Source: Candidatus Acidiferrales bacterium
GTDB lineage: Bacteria; Acidobacteriota; Terriglobia; Acidiferrales; UBA7541
Direction: 5' to 3'
NCBI GenBank assembly: GCA_030038275.1
Contig: JASHPG010000145.1
Location: 1-32,807 of the forward strand
DNA length: 32,807 nt
The notes below the pieces were generated by a model. That model ran no database searches and was not told the DNA's origin. It saw only the letters and a list, made by a program, of their open reading frames with translations. Positions 25,180 through 32,779 of the stretch are shown piece after piece (the first letter of the stretch is position 1; each line of letters starts with the position of its first letter). The translations under genes were made by a program, and so were the position numbers.

Positions 25180-25253
25180 AGCTATCGGCAAATTCCAAGG
25201 GCTTTGTAAGACAAGTTGTCAGACAAACTCCGAATGAGGATTGAGGACGAAAC

Positions 25254-25490
25254 ATGGCGATCATCAAAGCACCACCCAAACAACCTAAGTCAGTCGCGAT
25301 CCAAGCGCGAGTTGCGGAAGCCATCAAGAATCAATTGGACGGCTACGCAGAATTCATCGGCTCAACTCCGTCCTACGTGATTACCGAGGCTCTGAAAGAC
25401 TTGTTCAGGCGGGACAAGGAATTCAAGTCTTGGCAGGACCAACACGCGTGTGATGCGGGCGAGGATGCGCCCGCTGTGCATCATGCGTGA
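25254..25490 (+). CDS. Small ribbon-helix-helix-like DNA-binding protein
   Basis: The 78-residue protein has a GAGGA upstream of its ATG. VAIQARVAEAIKNQLDGYAEFIGSTPSYVITEALKDLF has the strand-helix-helix rhythm of CopG/Arc-type regulators: a short strand, a helix, then the STPSYVITEAL helix. Proteins of this kind on mobile elements control copy number, transfer or an antitoxin. It stands 75 bases after the branched inverted repeat, which could be its target. The final codons overlap a hairpin (arms 25451-25460 and 25469-25483). Confidence 0.6.
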   Translation: MAIIKAPPKQPKSVAIQARVAEAIKNQLDGYAEFIGSTPSYVITEALKDLFRRDKEFKSWQDQHACDAGEDAPAVHHA

Positions 25491-25592
25491 CACCGATGCC
25501 CCTGAATCACGGCAGCGGCAAATGCAGGGGACCACAGGGGGAGAGAACACGAATTTGTCACATTCAGTTCCATCCAGGAGTAGCTGCGAGCA

Positions 25593-25838
25593 ATGGTCGT
25601 CGAACTACAACTCGAAACCTCAGTGCACATCGAGCGGCACTATGCCGTTACGGAAATCGCTGAGATGTGGAACCTCAGTCCTGATAAAGTTCGTGAAATT
25701 TTCGAGGGTGAACCAGGTGTGCTTGTGATTGGAGATCGCAGTCCCCGCCACAAGAGACGCTATGTTACGCTGCGGATTCCGCATTCTGTATTACAGCGGG
25801 TCCACCGGCGACTATCGGCGAAAGCTGCTGTTCGCTAG
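25593..25838 (+). CDS. Excisionase-like helix-turn-helix protein
   Basis: The 81-residue protein lies 12 bases before the integrase gene on the same strand. HYAVTEIAEMWNLSPDKVREIF is a MerR/excisionase-type helix-turn-helix, followed by a wing (GVLVIGDRSPRHKRRYVTLRIPHSVLQRVHRRL). Small basic proteins next to a tyrosine integrase usually serve as recombination directionality factors that favour excision. A GGAG precedes the ATG. The assignment rests on position and helix-turn-helix, not on a close family match. Confidence 0.6.
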   Translation: MVVELQLETSVHIERHYAVTEIAEMWNLSPDKVREIFEGEPGVLVIGDRSPRHKRRYVTLRIPHSVLQRVHRRLSAKAAVR

Positions 25839-25850
25839 GAGTGTTGCGCG

Positions 25851-27080
25851 ATGCTGACCATTTACCGCCGTCACCGAACAAGCTGCAAGCAGCGCACGAA
25901 AGGGCGCAAGCACCGGCATTGCCAGTGCCCTATTTGGGTTGATGGCTTCCTTGGCGGCAAGGAGATGCGCGAGTCTCTCAAGCTGCGCGATTGGCAGCGA
26001 GCGCAAGAGATGGTCCGCGAATGGGAAGCCGAGGACCGGCGGACACGCCAGACGGAGCAGCAAATAACGATTAAGGATGCTCATCGGAAATTCATTGCGG
26101 ACGCCGAAGCGCGGAAATTGAATCAATCGACCCTATACAAGTATCGTCTCCTATTCCAAGAGCTTGACGCTTTCACGGAAGCATACAAGCTGCAATTCCT
26201 CGCACAACTGGACCTCGACACGCTTGCAACGTTTCGTGCGACGTGGACACAAGGGCCGCGCACGAGCCTCAAGAAGCTGGAACGCCTGCGGGCATTCATG
26301 CGGTTTGCTGAAAAGAGAAAATGGATTGCCGACAATCCAGCAATTGACTTGAAGGCTCCCAAGGTGCCGAACAAGCCCACGATGCCCTTTACGCGGGAAG
26401 AGATGACTCGGATGGTTGCGGCCCTTGAACCTTATGGCGAGAGCGCCGGCAAACGCAATGCGCAGCGCCTCAGAGCTTTTCTGCTTTTGCTGCGCTATTC
26501 TGGGCTTCGAATCGGAGATGCAACACAGCTTGAAGTGAGCCGCCTAAACGGGAACAAGCTGCTTCTCCATACGCAGAAAACCGGCGTGCCTGTGTATTGC
26601 GTCTTACCGGATGCCGTTGTGGAGGCATTGGAAATAGCGCCGCGTTCGAGCGAGCGATATTTCTTCTGGACAGGCGCATCCACAGTGCGGAGCGCAAAAG
26701 GAAAATGGCAGCGGCGCTTGCAGCGCCTCTTTGAATTCGCAAAGGTTCCCACCGGCCATCCGCACCGCCTCCGCGATACGTTTGCGGTCGAATTGCTTCT
26801 CGCAGGTGTGCCTCTCGATAGAGTCTCCATCCTTCTCGGGCACAGTAGCATCCGCATTACGGAACGGCATTACGCGCCATGGACGCGATCTCGCCAAGAG
26901 CAGATCGAAGCCGACCTCCGGGCCGCTTGGAGCAACGATCCGCTCGTTAAAGAGGTACACGCGGGGTACACGGCGAGACCCGCCGCCAGAACTCGCGTGT
27001 TTTCATGGAGAAAGATTGGTAGGGGCGGTGGGGATCGAACCCACGACCTTCGGCTTAAAAGGCCGCTGCTCTACCACTGA
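25851..27080 (+). CDS. Tyrosine integrase of the tRNA-Lys element
   Basis: The 409-residue enzyme has all the catalytic residues of tyrosine recombinases: R220 (GLRIGD), a beta-hairpin lysine (HTQKTG), H305 and R308 (HPHRLRDTFA), H331 (LGHSS) and the nucleophile Y341 (ERHYAPW). The N-terminus has a cysteine/histidine cluster (CKQRTKGRKHRHCQC) that may bind zinc. A SAM-like core-binding region follows (about 65-165). It cuts and joins DNA at the att cores. The end of the frame (IGRGGGDRTHDLRLKRPLLYH) is simply the antisense reading of the tRNA gene, so the last 12 codons are host DNA. In the excised circle the frame would instead end KSDAENS and TAA. Confidence 0.93.
   Translation: MLTIYRRHRTSCKQRTKGRKHRHCQCPIWVDGFLGGKEMRESLKLRDWQRAQEMVREWEAEDRRTRQTEQQITIKDAHRKFIADAEARKLNQSTLYKYRLLFQELDAFTEAYKLQFLAQLDLDTLATFRATWTQGPRTSLKKLERLRAFMRFAEKRKWIADNPAIDLKAPKVPNKPTMPFTREEMTRMVAALEPYGESAGKRNAQRLRAFLLLLRYSGLRIGDATQLEVSRLNGNKLLLHTQKTGVPVYCVLPDAVVEALEIAPRSSERYFFWTGASTVRSAKGKWQRRLQRLFEFAKVPTGHPHRLRDTFAVELLLAGVPLDRVSILLGHSSIRITERHYAPWTRSRQEQIEADLRAAWSNDPLVKEVHAGYTARPAARTRVFSWRKIGRGGGDRTHDLRLKRPLLYH
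26952..26973 (+). repeat. Right arm-type site candidate (two GGTACAC repeats)
   Basis: GGTACAC occurs at 26954-26960 and 26965-26971, 11 bp apart, inside the 3' end of the integrase gene. The block matches the left one at 20 of 22 bases, and also lies on the element side of its core. Confidence 0.55.
27017..27037. repeat. attR-like core in the tRNA-Lys 3' end
   Basis: This is the right copy of the 21-bp direct repeat shared with 12588-12608. It covers the CCA, discriminator, 3' acceptor strand and part of the T arm of the tRNA-Lys gene, a usual attachment site for tyrosine integrases. Confidence 0.88.
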
Positions 27081-27091
27081 GCTACGCCCCT
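27017..27091 (-). tRNA. tRNA-Lys (anticodon TTT), CCA encoded
   Basis: Read on the minus strand from 27091, the acceptor AGGGGCG pairs with CGCCCCT. The D stem is GCTC/GAGC, the anticodon loop CTTTTAA gives TTT, and the T arm GTGGG-TTCGATC-CCCAC is complete, followed by A and encoded CCA. The 27-43 pair of the anticodon stem is a G-A mismatch. The gene is intact although it is the integration target, because the element restores the 3' end. Confidence 0.95.
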
Positions 27092-27490
27092 GCACATCAC
27101 ATCATCTTACCTGAAAAGCTCGCGACCCACATGGGATCGCCAGCGCTGGAAGAGCCACTCCAGAGACCGCTTCGCGCTCGCCCTCCGGAATTGCCCTCAA
27201 ATTAAGCGTCCACGCTCCACGCGAATTGAGCGCGCTACCGCGCCTCCGCATCCGGGATCGCTAGGACTTGCGGCTAAGGTTTACACCTGATTTCTTTCAG
27301 GCCCGGCTGGCGGCAAAAATAGTTTACTGGAGCAGCGCACAGCGTCCGGCATCGGTTTCCTGAACTTCCGCGTCACCATTCGCGCTGCTCGTTGCTAGAA
27401 ACACTGGGACGTTGTGCGCGTCGTTTGCCTCTGACTCAGAGGCTGGTAATCGTAGCAACAGCTTGAATCGAAGTCGGAGGAAAATTACCT
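27092..27490. other. Intergenic region right of tRNA-Lys
   Basis: No gene is seen. It holds the tRNA promoter (minus strand) and that of the small protein at 27491. The one notable structure is a palindrome, gcctctgactcagaggc, at 27427-27443, about 48 bases before the next ATG. Confidence 0.5.
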
Positions 27491-27793
27491 ATGAAACGCC
27501 CGCGCAAGCCGACCAGTGAACACAGCGACAAACCTTCCGTGACGCTTTCCGGCACGGTCGAAAAAGTCATTCCATCTCCCCATCCCTCGCTTCCCGAAAA
27601 AGCGCAGATCGCCGTCGAGGAAGCGGACCACATGTACCGCGAATTGCGCATCGAGAATTCACTTGAGGACGAGAATGGAAATCACGTCAGCCTGAAACCC
27701 GGCGCCGAAGTGGACGTTACCATCGAGGCCGATTCCGACGATACGGCTCCCAAGAACGGCAAACCCGCTGCAAGCGCGCCCGCGTCGAAATAA
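27491..27793 (+). CDS. Small conserved protein of unknown function
   Basis: The 100-residue protein has GGAGG about 10 bases upstream of its ATG. The central part (VTLSGTVEKVIPSPHPSLPE, then AQIAVEEADHMYRELRIENS and ENGNHVSLKPGAEVDVTIEA) reads as a small beta-rich domain with charged, probably flexible ends. There is no signal peptide or membrane segment, so it is cytoplasmic. I recall close relatives in acidobacterial genomes but no known role. It is convergent with nth. Confidence 0.65.
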   Translation: MKRPRKPTSEHSDKPSVTLSGTVEKVIPSPHPSLPEKAQIAVEEADHMYRELRIENSLEDENGNHVSLKPGAEVDVTIEADSDDTAPKNGKPAASAPASK

Positions 27794-27872
27794 CTGCGTT
27801 TTCGCTGGCTGGCTAGATTGTGCCCGTAAAATGCGCGGCGCTTGTCCGCCCCAATTACGGCGCAGCGCGCAT

Positions 27873-28616
27873 TTACACAGTCTTGTCCTTTGAATAGCAA
27901 ATCCTTTCAAGATTGCATTCGATGCACCGCGGCTTGCGCGCTTGGCACACTCGCCTGCCGTGCCAAATCAACTGGTGGGCAAACAGTATCCATTTCTCCT
28001 GCGGCACCACTCGTATCAAGTCCTGCTCGATTTTTTTCGGATCGGTATTTTTCGTCAGGTCCAGTCGTCCAGAAACTCTTTGTACGTGCGTATCGACGAC
28101 CACTCCGGACGCGATCCCAAACGCCGTACCCAGCACCACGTTCGCCGTCTTCCGCGCAACGCCCGGCAGCGTAAGCAGTTGTTCCATCGTCTTGGGCACT
28201 TCTCCGTGAAACTCGTCCACGATTTTTCTGCTCGCGCCCATAATGGATTTCGTCTTGTTCCGGAAAAACCCTGTCGAACGAATTTCTCGCTCCAACTCCG
28301 CCGGATTGGCGTACGCAAAATCTTCCGGCTTCGGATACTTCGCGAAGAGTCCCGGCGTCACCTGATTCACCCTCTCGTCCGTGCATTGCGCCGAAAGAAT
28401 CGTCGCGATCAGCAATTGAAACGCGTTCTGGTGCTTCAACGCGCAAGTTGCCGCCGGATACGCTTCATCCAGTTTTTCTAGAATTGCGCGAACGCGAGCC
28501 AGATCCGTTCCCCGCTTCTGCCCCGCCGCGCCCGCGCGCGATTTCGCCTGGAGCGCTTTGCCCGGCCTTCGCGAAAGCGAAGGCCCTGTCGATTGTTTTT
28601 TCTTTTGGTTGGCCAT
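27873..28616 (-). CDS. nth: Endonuclease III
   Basis: The start is ATG 28616, since upstream in-frame codons lie inside the DUF427 gene region. The 247-residue enzyme has a basic 35-residue extension, then the helix-hairpin-helix LPGVARKTANVVLG with catalytic K156, D175 in VVVDTHVQRV, and the iron-sulfur cluster cysteines C224, C231, C234 and C240 in the C-x6-C-x2-C-x5-C spacing. It removes oxidised pyrimidines and nicks the resulting abasic site in base-excision repair. It is the last gene of a four-gene run that starts with egtB; a link between thiol antioxidant synthesis and oxidative DNA repair is plausible. Confidence 0.96.
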   Translation of the reverse strand: MANQKKKQSTGPSLSRRPGKALQAKSRAGAAGQKRGTDLARVRAILEKLDEAYPAATCALKHQNAFQLLIATILSAQCTDERVNQVTPGLFAKYPKPEDFAYANPAELEREIRSTGFFRNKTKSIMGASRKIVDEFHGEVPKTMEQLLTLPGVARKTANVVLGTAFGIASGVVVDTHVQRVSGRLDLTKNTDPKKIEQDLIRVVPQEKWILFAHQLIWHGRRVCQARKPRCIECNLERICYSKDKTV

Positions 28617-28648
28617 GTGGCCGAAAACTATATCACAGGCCGGATGGG

Positions 28649-28933
28649 CTACGGTTCCACGCGTACGCCCTTCCAAAACGCGATCCGGTTTTTGATCTGT
28701 TCGGCGCCGGCTTTCGGCGTGGGGTAATACCACGCCGCGTCCAGGTTGCGGGCTCCATTGACTTCTACGTGGTAGTAGTTTGCAGTTCCCTTCCAAGGGC
28801 AAAACGTATGCGTTCCGCTCGGCCGCAGGTGTTCCGTTCGCACCGATTCGTCGGGAAAATAATGGTTCCCTTCCACGACGATCGTATCGCCGCTTTCCGC
28901 GAGCACCGTGCCGTTCCAGACCGCTTTCGCCAT
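28649..28933 (-). CDS. DUF427 family protein
   Basis: The 94-residue protein starts at ATG 28931-28933 and is a single DUF427 domain: AVWNGTVLAESGDTIVVEGN, then YFPDESVRTEHLRPSGTHTF, CPWKGTANYYHVEVNG and AAWYYPTPKAGAEQIKNRIAFW. The family is a small beta-fold (SSL-like) with no settled function. It lies 41 bases after egtD and 32 before nth, in the same direction, so it is probably in the egt operon. Confidence 0.9.
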   Translation of the reverse strand: MAKAVWNGTVLAESGDTIVVEGNHYFPDESVRTEHLRPSGTHTFCPWKGTANYYHVEVNGARNLDAAWYYPTPKAGAEQIKNRIAFWKGVRVEP

Positions 28934-28974
28934 TGTGTTACCGGGATTCGATTTCGTGCGCGAAGCCGAAAAAG

Positions 28975-29961
28975 CTAAACCGCGAAGAAAAGTGTTTGCG
29001 CGAACGGCCACTCCGCGTCGATCCATTGTCCCGCCGGCTCGAATCCGGCGCGGCCGCTTATTTCCTTCACTTCCTGCCGGTCGTATTTGTGCGAGCTTTC
29101 CGTCCAAATCGTCTCGTCCTTGCGCAGATGCAGCCGGAAACCAGCCTTCCGAATCGCCACGTTCTGCCACGCCTTGGACCGCAAGTGCATTTCGATTCGC
29201 CGTTCGCTTTCGTCGTACCGCACCACGTGTTCGAACTGGCTTAAATCGAATTCTCCGCCCAGTTCCCTGTTGATGCGTGCCAGAATATTCTTGTTGAACG
29301 CCGCGGTCACGCCCGGTGGATCGTCGTAGGCCAGCTTCACCATCGGAATCGGCTTTTCCAGATCCGTGGCCAAAAGCAGCGAGTCGCCTTCGCGCAGGGT
29401 CGCGCGAACGTCGCGCAAGAATTGCTCGCCCGCCGGGCGGTCGAAGTTTCCGATCGTGCTCCCGAGGAACAGCACCAGCAACCGTTCCCCTTCCCTTCTC
29501 CGTGCCGCTACTTTGTGCAATCCATCCAAATACGCGCTCTCGAATCCCACCAGGCTCACCATTTCCAGATGCCCAAGCTCTTGCTGGCACCGGAAAAGCG
29601 CGCTCCCCGAAATGTCGATCGGGTAGTAGTTCACGCGCTGCCGCCGCGCCAGCGCCTCAAGCAGATATCGCGTCTTCTGCCCGTTTCCGCTGCCCAACTC
29701 CGCCACCACCACCGGCCCCGGCAGTCGCTCGACGACCTCACGCGCGTGCCGCTCCAACAGCCTCATTTCCGCCCGGCTTAGCCCGTATTCCGGTAGCAGG
29801 CAAATCGCATCGAACAGCGCCGAACCGAGCGCGTCGTAGAGATATTTCGAAGGTAACTCTTTCTGGCCCGGGTGGCTCAACCCCATCACTACGTCTGAAC
29901 AAAATTCGGAAAGAGCCCGCGTCGCCGCGCCGGTCGCGGCCATTTGCGCCGATGAAGCCAT
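28975..29961 (-). CDS. egtD: L-histidine N-alpha-methyltransferase
   Basis: The 328-residue protein is an EgtD methyltransferase, which adds three methyl groups from S-adenosylmethionine to histidine to give hercynine, the first step of ergothioneine synthesis. The SAM site is VAELGSGNGQKTRYLLEAL (about residues 86-103), followed by YYPIDISGSAL (112-122), FLGSTIGNF (165-173) and LLLATDLEKP. AFNKNILARIN is in the region that binds histidine. The start has GGAGGAA six bases upstream, placed in the last codons of egtB, and the two genes are one base apart. Confidence 0.93.
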   Translation of the reverse strand: MASSAQMAATGAATRALSEFCSDVVMGLSHPGQKELPSKYLYDALGSALFDAICLLPEYGLSRAEMRLLERHAREVVERLPGPVVVAELGSGNGQKTRYLLEALARRQRVNYYPIDISGSALFRCQQELGHLEMVSLVGFESAYLDGLHKVAARRREGERLLVLFLGSTIGNFDRPAGEQFLRDVRATLREGDSLLLATDLEKPIPMVKLAYDDPPGVTAAFNKNILARINRELGGEFDLSQFEHVVRYDESERRIEMHLRSKAWQNVAIRKAGFRLHLRKDETIWTESSHKYDRQEVKEISGRAGFEPAGQWIDAEWPFAQTLFFAV

Positions 29962-29962
29962 G

Positions 29963-31318
29963 CTATTCCTCCACGCAGCGGAATTTGCTGTAAACGTATG
30001 GGTAGTGCGGCTGGAACCAGTTGCGGAACGTTCGCCTGAGCATGCACGCGTCCGTGCGCGCGGAACCGCCCTTCATCACGAAGTGCTTCCCGTCAAAAAA
30101 ATTAGCCGAATAACCTGGATAAAACGCAAATCGCTCGAATCCCGGTAACGGGCTAAATTCCGAGGACGTCCACTCCCATCCATTACCGAGCAGATCGAAA
30201 ACTCCAAACGCGCTGGCACCCTGCGGATGCCCATCCACTGGCGTCGCGTCCCAATTTTGATGGTGGAAATTCCCGTGCGCGGGCTCCGGAGCGCTATCGC
30301 CCCATGGATACGCGCGTTCAATTCCCTCGGACGTCCCGTACGCCGCGCGATGCCACTGCGCCTCGCTCGGCAATTTCTTCCCAGCCCATTTTGCGAACGC
30401 CGAAGCCTCCGCGTGGCTCACCCATACAGGCCAGCTCATCGGCAGCGGGATTGGGCCGAACATTCCTCGATATTGCCATCTCGCATTCAAGTCGCCCGTT
30501 CGCTCGCCGGCTTTCAGCGACCAAAAATGCGGATGCTCGATGCCCGCCCGCCGCCTCCATTCCCAATCTTCCGCTTTCCAGTAGCGCGCATCCTGATAAC
30601 CGCCCGACTGCAGGAATTTCAAATATTCGCCATTCTTCACCGGATACGCGTCTATGGAAAACTCCGGCACGTAAATAACTTGATCGCCGAATTCATTGTC
30701 CCAGCCAAACAGATGCGGCGGAGTCTTGCTCATTCCAAGCGTGGCGGTCCCTTCGGGAATCTTCAACTGGTGCTGCGCGGGCGCCGACCGCGTATCCGCC
30801 CGCGGATAGCTCGGCGCCTGTTTTTTCTCAAATGCCAAATTGTGGAAGAGATACGCAATCGTTTCCGCATGCATCAGCCGATGTTCAATGGCAACGTTCA
30901 GGAGCGTTCCATCGGCCAATGCGCCGTCTAAATCGGCCGGAGCCGTCCGCGCGTTGTGAAGCGCTCCGTCCAGTCGCGTGCGAATGTCGCGGTTGTATTG
31001 CTCCACGCGCGCGATACTGGGCCAATCTTTCGGCATATCGCTCGGCAGCCCGCCATCCACCGGATCGATTCCGAATGCGAAAAGTTTGTCGTATTCGCCT
31101 TGGTTCGATTTCAGCCCTAAAGGTCCGCTCAGCAGGTTCCAGTCGAACGCCTCCAGATGGCCCAAATAGAAGATCAGGCGATGGCGCTCCGGTATCGGCC
31201 GTTCGTAATAGGAATTGGGCGGCAGCAGACGGAACAACGCGTCGGTGCGGACGCGAGCCTCGTCCATTCGGGAAAGCAAATCCGATTGCGTCTTGAGAGC
31301 GGGTTGCGGCGCGGCCAT
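29963..31318 (-). CDS. egtB: Ergothioneine synthase, iron-dependent sulfoxide synthase
   Basis: The 451-residue protein has an N-terminal DinB-like bundle with the three iron ligands H54 (LGHLEAFD), H146 and H150 (IEHRLMHAE). The C-terminal formylglycine-generating-enzyme-like domain (about 190-450) contains VSHAEASAFAKWAGKKLPSE, RAYPWGD and FDLLGNGWEWTSSEF. EgtB joins hercynine to gamma-glutamylcysteine or cysteine with oxygen to form the sulfoxide intermediate. It starts the operon egtB-egtD. EgtA, EgtC and EgtE genes are not nearby, so this may be a cysteine-using (EgtB type II-like) route or the other genes lie elsewhere. Confidence 0.92.
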   Translation of the reverse strand: MAAPQPALKTQSDLLSRMDEARVRTDALFRLLPPNSYYERPIPERHRLIFYLGHLEAFDWNLLSGPLGLKSNQGEYDKLFAFGIDPVDGGLPSDMPKDWPSIARVEQYNRDIRTRLDGALHNARTAPADLDGALADGTLLNVAIEHRLMHAETIAYLFHNLAFEKKQAPSYPRADTRSAPAQHQLKIPEGTATLGMSKTPPHLFGWDNEFGDQVIYVPEFSIDAYPVKNGEYLKFLQSGGYQDARYWKAEDWEWRRRAGIEHPHFWSLKAGERTGDLNARWQYRGMFGPIPLPMSWPVWVSHAEASAFAKWAGKKLPSEAQWHRAAYGTSEGIERAYPWGDSAPEPAHGNFHHQNWDATPVDGHPQGASAFGVFDLLGNGWEWTSSEFSPLPGFERFAFYPGYSANFFDGKHFVMKGGSARTDACMLRRTFRNWFQPHYPYVYSKFRCVEE

Positions 31319-31413
31319 TAGGGCACCTCTGAGGGAAGGAGTTTCACTTCTACTCCCGTCGCTGGCGTGGGAGCAAGCAGTTTCTATAGGCTTCCGATTG
31401 GATGCAGTGAACG

Positions 31414-32058
31414 CTAGGAAGGAATCAGAAAACTCGGCGCTCTCAGAAGCGCGATGATTTTGGCGAAGGCCTTGCCGCGATGGCTACAGCGGTTCTTCCT
31501 CCCGGGTGGCGCTTCCGCGAAGGTACAACCCATCTCTGTTGAAAGGAACAACGGATCGTAGCCGAATCCACCGGTCCCACGCGGAGCCTTCAAAATCGAG
31601 CCTTCCGCGAAATCGGACGTAACCGCCAGCGCCCGCCCGCTCCGCGCGAGAGCCGCAACGCAAACGAAACGCGCGCACCGCTGTTCGCCGGTCAGTTCGC
31701 TCATCTCGTGCAGCAGCTTTTGGTTGTTCTGCTCGTCCGTCGCGTTCAGTCCGGCGTAGCGCGCGGAGCGCACGCCGGGCGCTCCGCCGAGCGCGGGCAC
31801 AACCAGTCCGGAGTCATCGGCGAGCACGATTTCGTCCACGAAGCGGCTGTAGTGCAGCGCCTTCGCGGCGCCGATTTCCGCGAACGTAAGCGCGCTCTCT
31901 TCGAATGCGGGATGCTCGTGAAAACCGGGCATCAAATCGAGTTCGACGCCGGAACCCCGCGCGGCCATTTCGCGATATTCGCGCAGCTTGCCCGCATTCG
32001 AGGACGCCAGCAAGACGCGAATCGCCTGCCTCGCGCCGCCGCTATCGCGCTCGGCCAC
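31414..32058 (-). CDS. rdgB: Non-canonical purine NTP pyrophosphatase (RdgB/HAM1)
   Basis: The 214-residue protein starts at GTG 32058, overlapping the end of rph by 17 bases. The nucleotide-binding [10 protein letters not shown] motif is near the N-terminus, the metal-binding [13 protein letters not shown] follows, and then [15 protein letters not shown] and SHRGKAF complete the HAM1 pattern. It hydrolyses dITP, XTP and similar damaged nucleotides to the monophosphate, keeping them out of nucleic acids. rph-rdgB is a common gene pair. Confidence 0.95.
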   Translation of the reverse strand: MAERDSGGARQAIRVLLASSNAGKLREYREMAARGSGVELDLMPGFHEHPAFEESALTFAEIGAAKALHYSRFVDEIVLADDSGLVVPALGGAPGVRSARYAGLNATDEQNNQKLLHEMSELTGEQRCARFVCVAALARSGRALAVTSDFAEGSILKAPRGTGGFGYDPLFLSTEMGCTFAEAPPGRKNRCSHRGKAFAKIIALLRAPSFLIPS

Positions 32059-32779
32059 GGAAATCCATGCCTAGAAGTTCGTGCTGAGCGCGCGCCAACC
32101 GCTTAATACCGGACGAGGCGAGATCGAGCAGCCGCGCCAGCTCGTCCGTGGTGTACGGACGGCCTTCGGCAGTGGCTTGTACTTCGACGAATTCCCCGCT
32201 TCCGGTCATCACCACGTTCATATCCACCTCGGCGCGCGAATCTTCGTCGTAAGCGAGATCGAGTAGCAACTCATCACCTACGATGCCCACGCTCGTGGCG
32301 GCCACGGAATCGAGAATCGGGATGGAACGTAAAATCCCCGCGGACACAATGCGCTGCATCGCCAGCGCCAGCGCCACGAAAGCGCCGGTCACGGAAGCCG
32401 TGCGCGTGCCGCCGTCCGCTTGAATTACGTCGCAATCAAGCCATACGGTCCGCTCGCCGAGCATTTTCAGATCGACGGCGGCGCGAAGCGTGCGTCCGAT
32501 CATGCGCTGGATTTCGAGCGTACGGCCTGATTGCCGGCCGCGCGCGGATTCGCGCGGAGTGCGTTCCTCGGTCGAGCGCGGCAGCATTCCGTATTCACCG
32601 GTGACCCATCCTTTGCCGGTGCCCTTCAGGAATTGGGGCACGCCATCGTCCACCGTCGCGGTGACGATCACGCGCGTATGGCCCAGCTCGATCAGTACGC
32701 TGCCCTCCGCGCTGGGAATGAAATCCGGAGTCATCTTGATAGGCCGCAAGTCGTGCGGAGCGCGTCCGTCAGTTCGCAA
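32042..32779 (-). CDS. rph: Ribonuclease PH
   Basis: The 245-residue protein starts at TTG 32779 with AAGGA about 8 bases upstream; the ATG at 32798 is out of frame. [19 protein letters not shown], then [20 protein letters not shown] and [18 protein letters not shown] hold the phosphate and RNA-binding residues. [15 protein letters not shown] and [19 protein letters not shown] complete the RNase PH core. The phosphate-dependent 3'-exonuclease trims tRNA precursors and works as a hexamer. It is the first gene of the rph-rdgB pair. Confidence 0.96.
   Translation of the reverse strand: MRTDGRAPHDLRPIKMTPDFIPSAEGSVLIELGHTRVIVTATVDDGVPQFLKGTGKGWVTGEYGMLPRSTEERTPRESARGRQSGRTLEIQRMIGRTLRAAVDLKMLGERTVWLDCDVIQADGGTRTASVTGAFVALALAMQRIVSAGILRSIPILDSVAATSVGIVGDELLLDLAYDEDSRAEVDMNVVMTGSGEFVEVQATAEGRPYTTDELARLLDLASSGIKRLARAQHELLGMDFRGRAR

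Larger units (their letters stand above)
12588..27037. mobile_element. Integrative element in tRNA-Lys carrying CzcCBA efflux genes
   Basis: The element is bounded by the 21-bp direct repeats and is about 14.45 kb. A tyrosine integrase sits at the right end beside the intact tRNA, an excisionase-like gene precedes it, and paired GGTACAC repeats lie just inside each end. Cargo is an FG-GAP protein, CzcCBA, a small membrane protein, two toxin-antitoxin modules with remnants, an XRE regulator pair and a replication-relaxation-type gene pair. No type IV secretion, relaxase of a known class, capsid or terminase gene is seen, so self-transfer is unlikely. The toxin-antitoxin modules would favour its retention. 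Confidence 0.85.

Noticed and set aside
25499-25540. CCCCTG/CAGGGG inverted repeat before the excisionase-like gene
   Set aside because: Six-base arms with a 20-base loop in GC-rich DNA are expected by chance; a second CAGGGG copy makes the pairing ambiguous.
27033-27080. A genuine C-terminal domain of the integrase
   Set aside because: The residues are the antisense reading of tRNA-Lys, a well-known artefact when a frame runs into a tRNA target.
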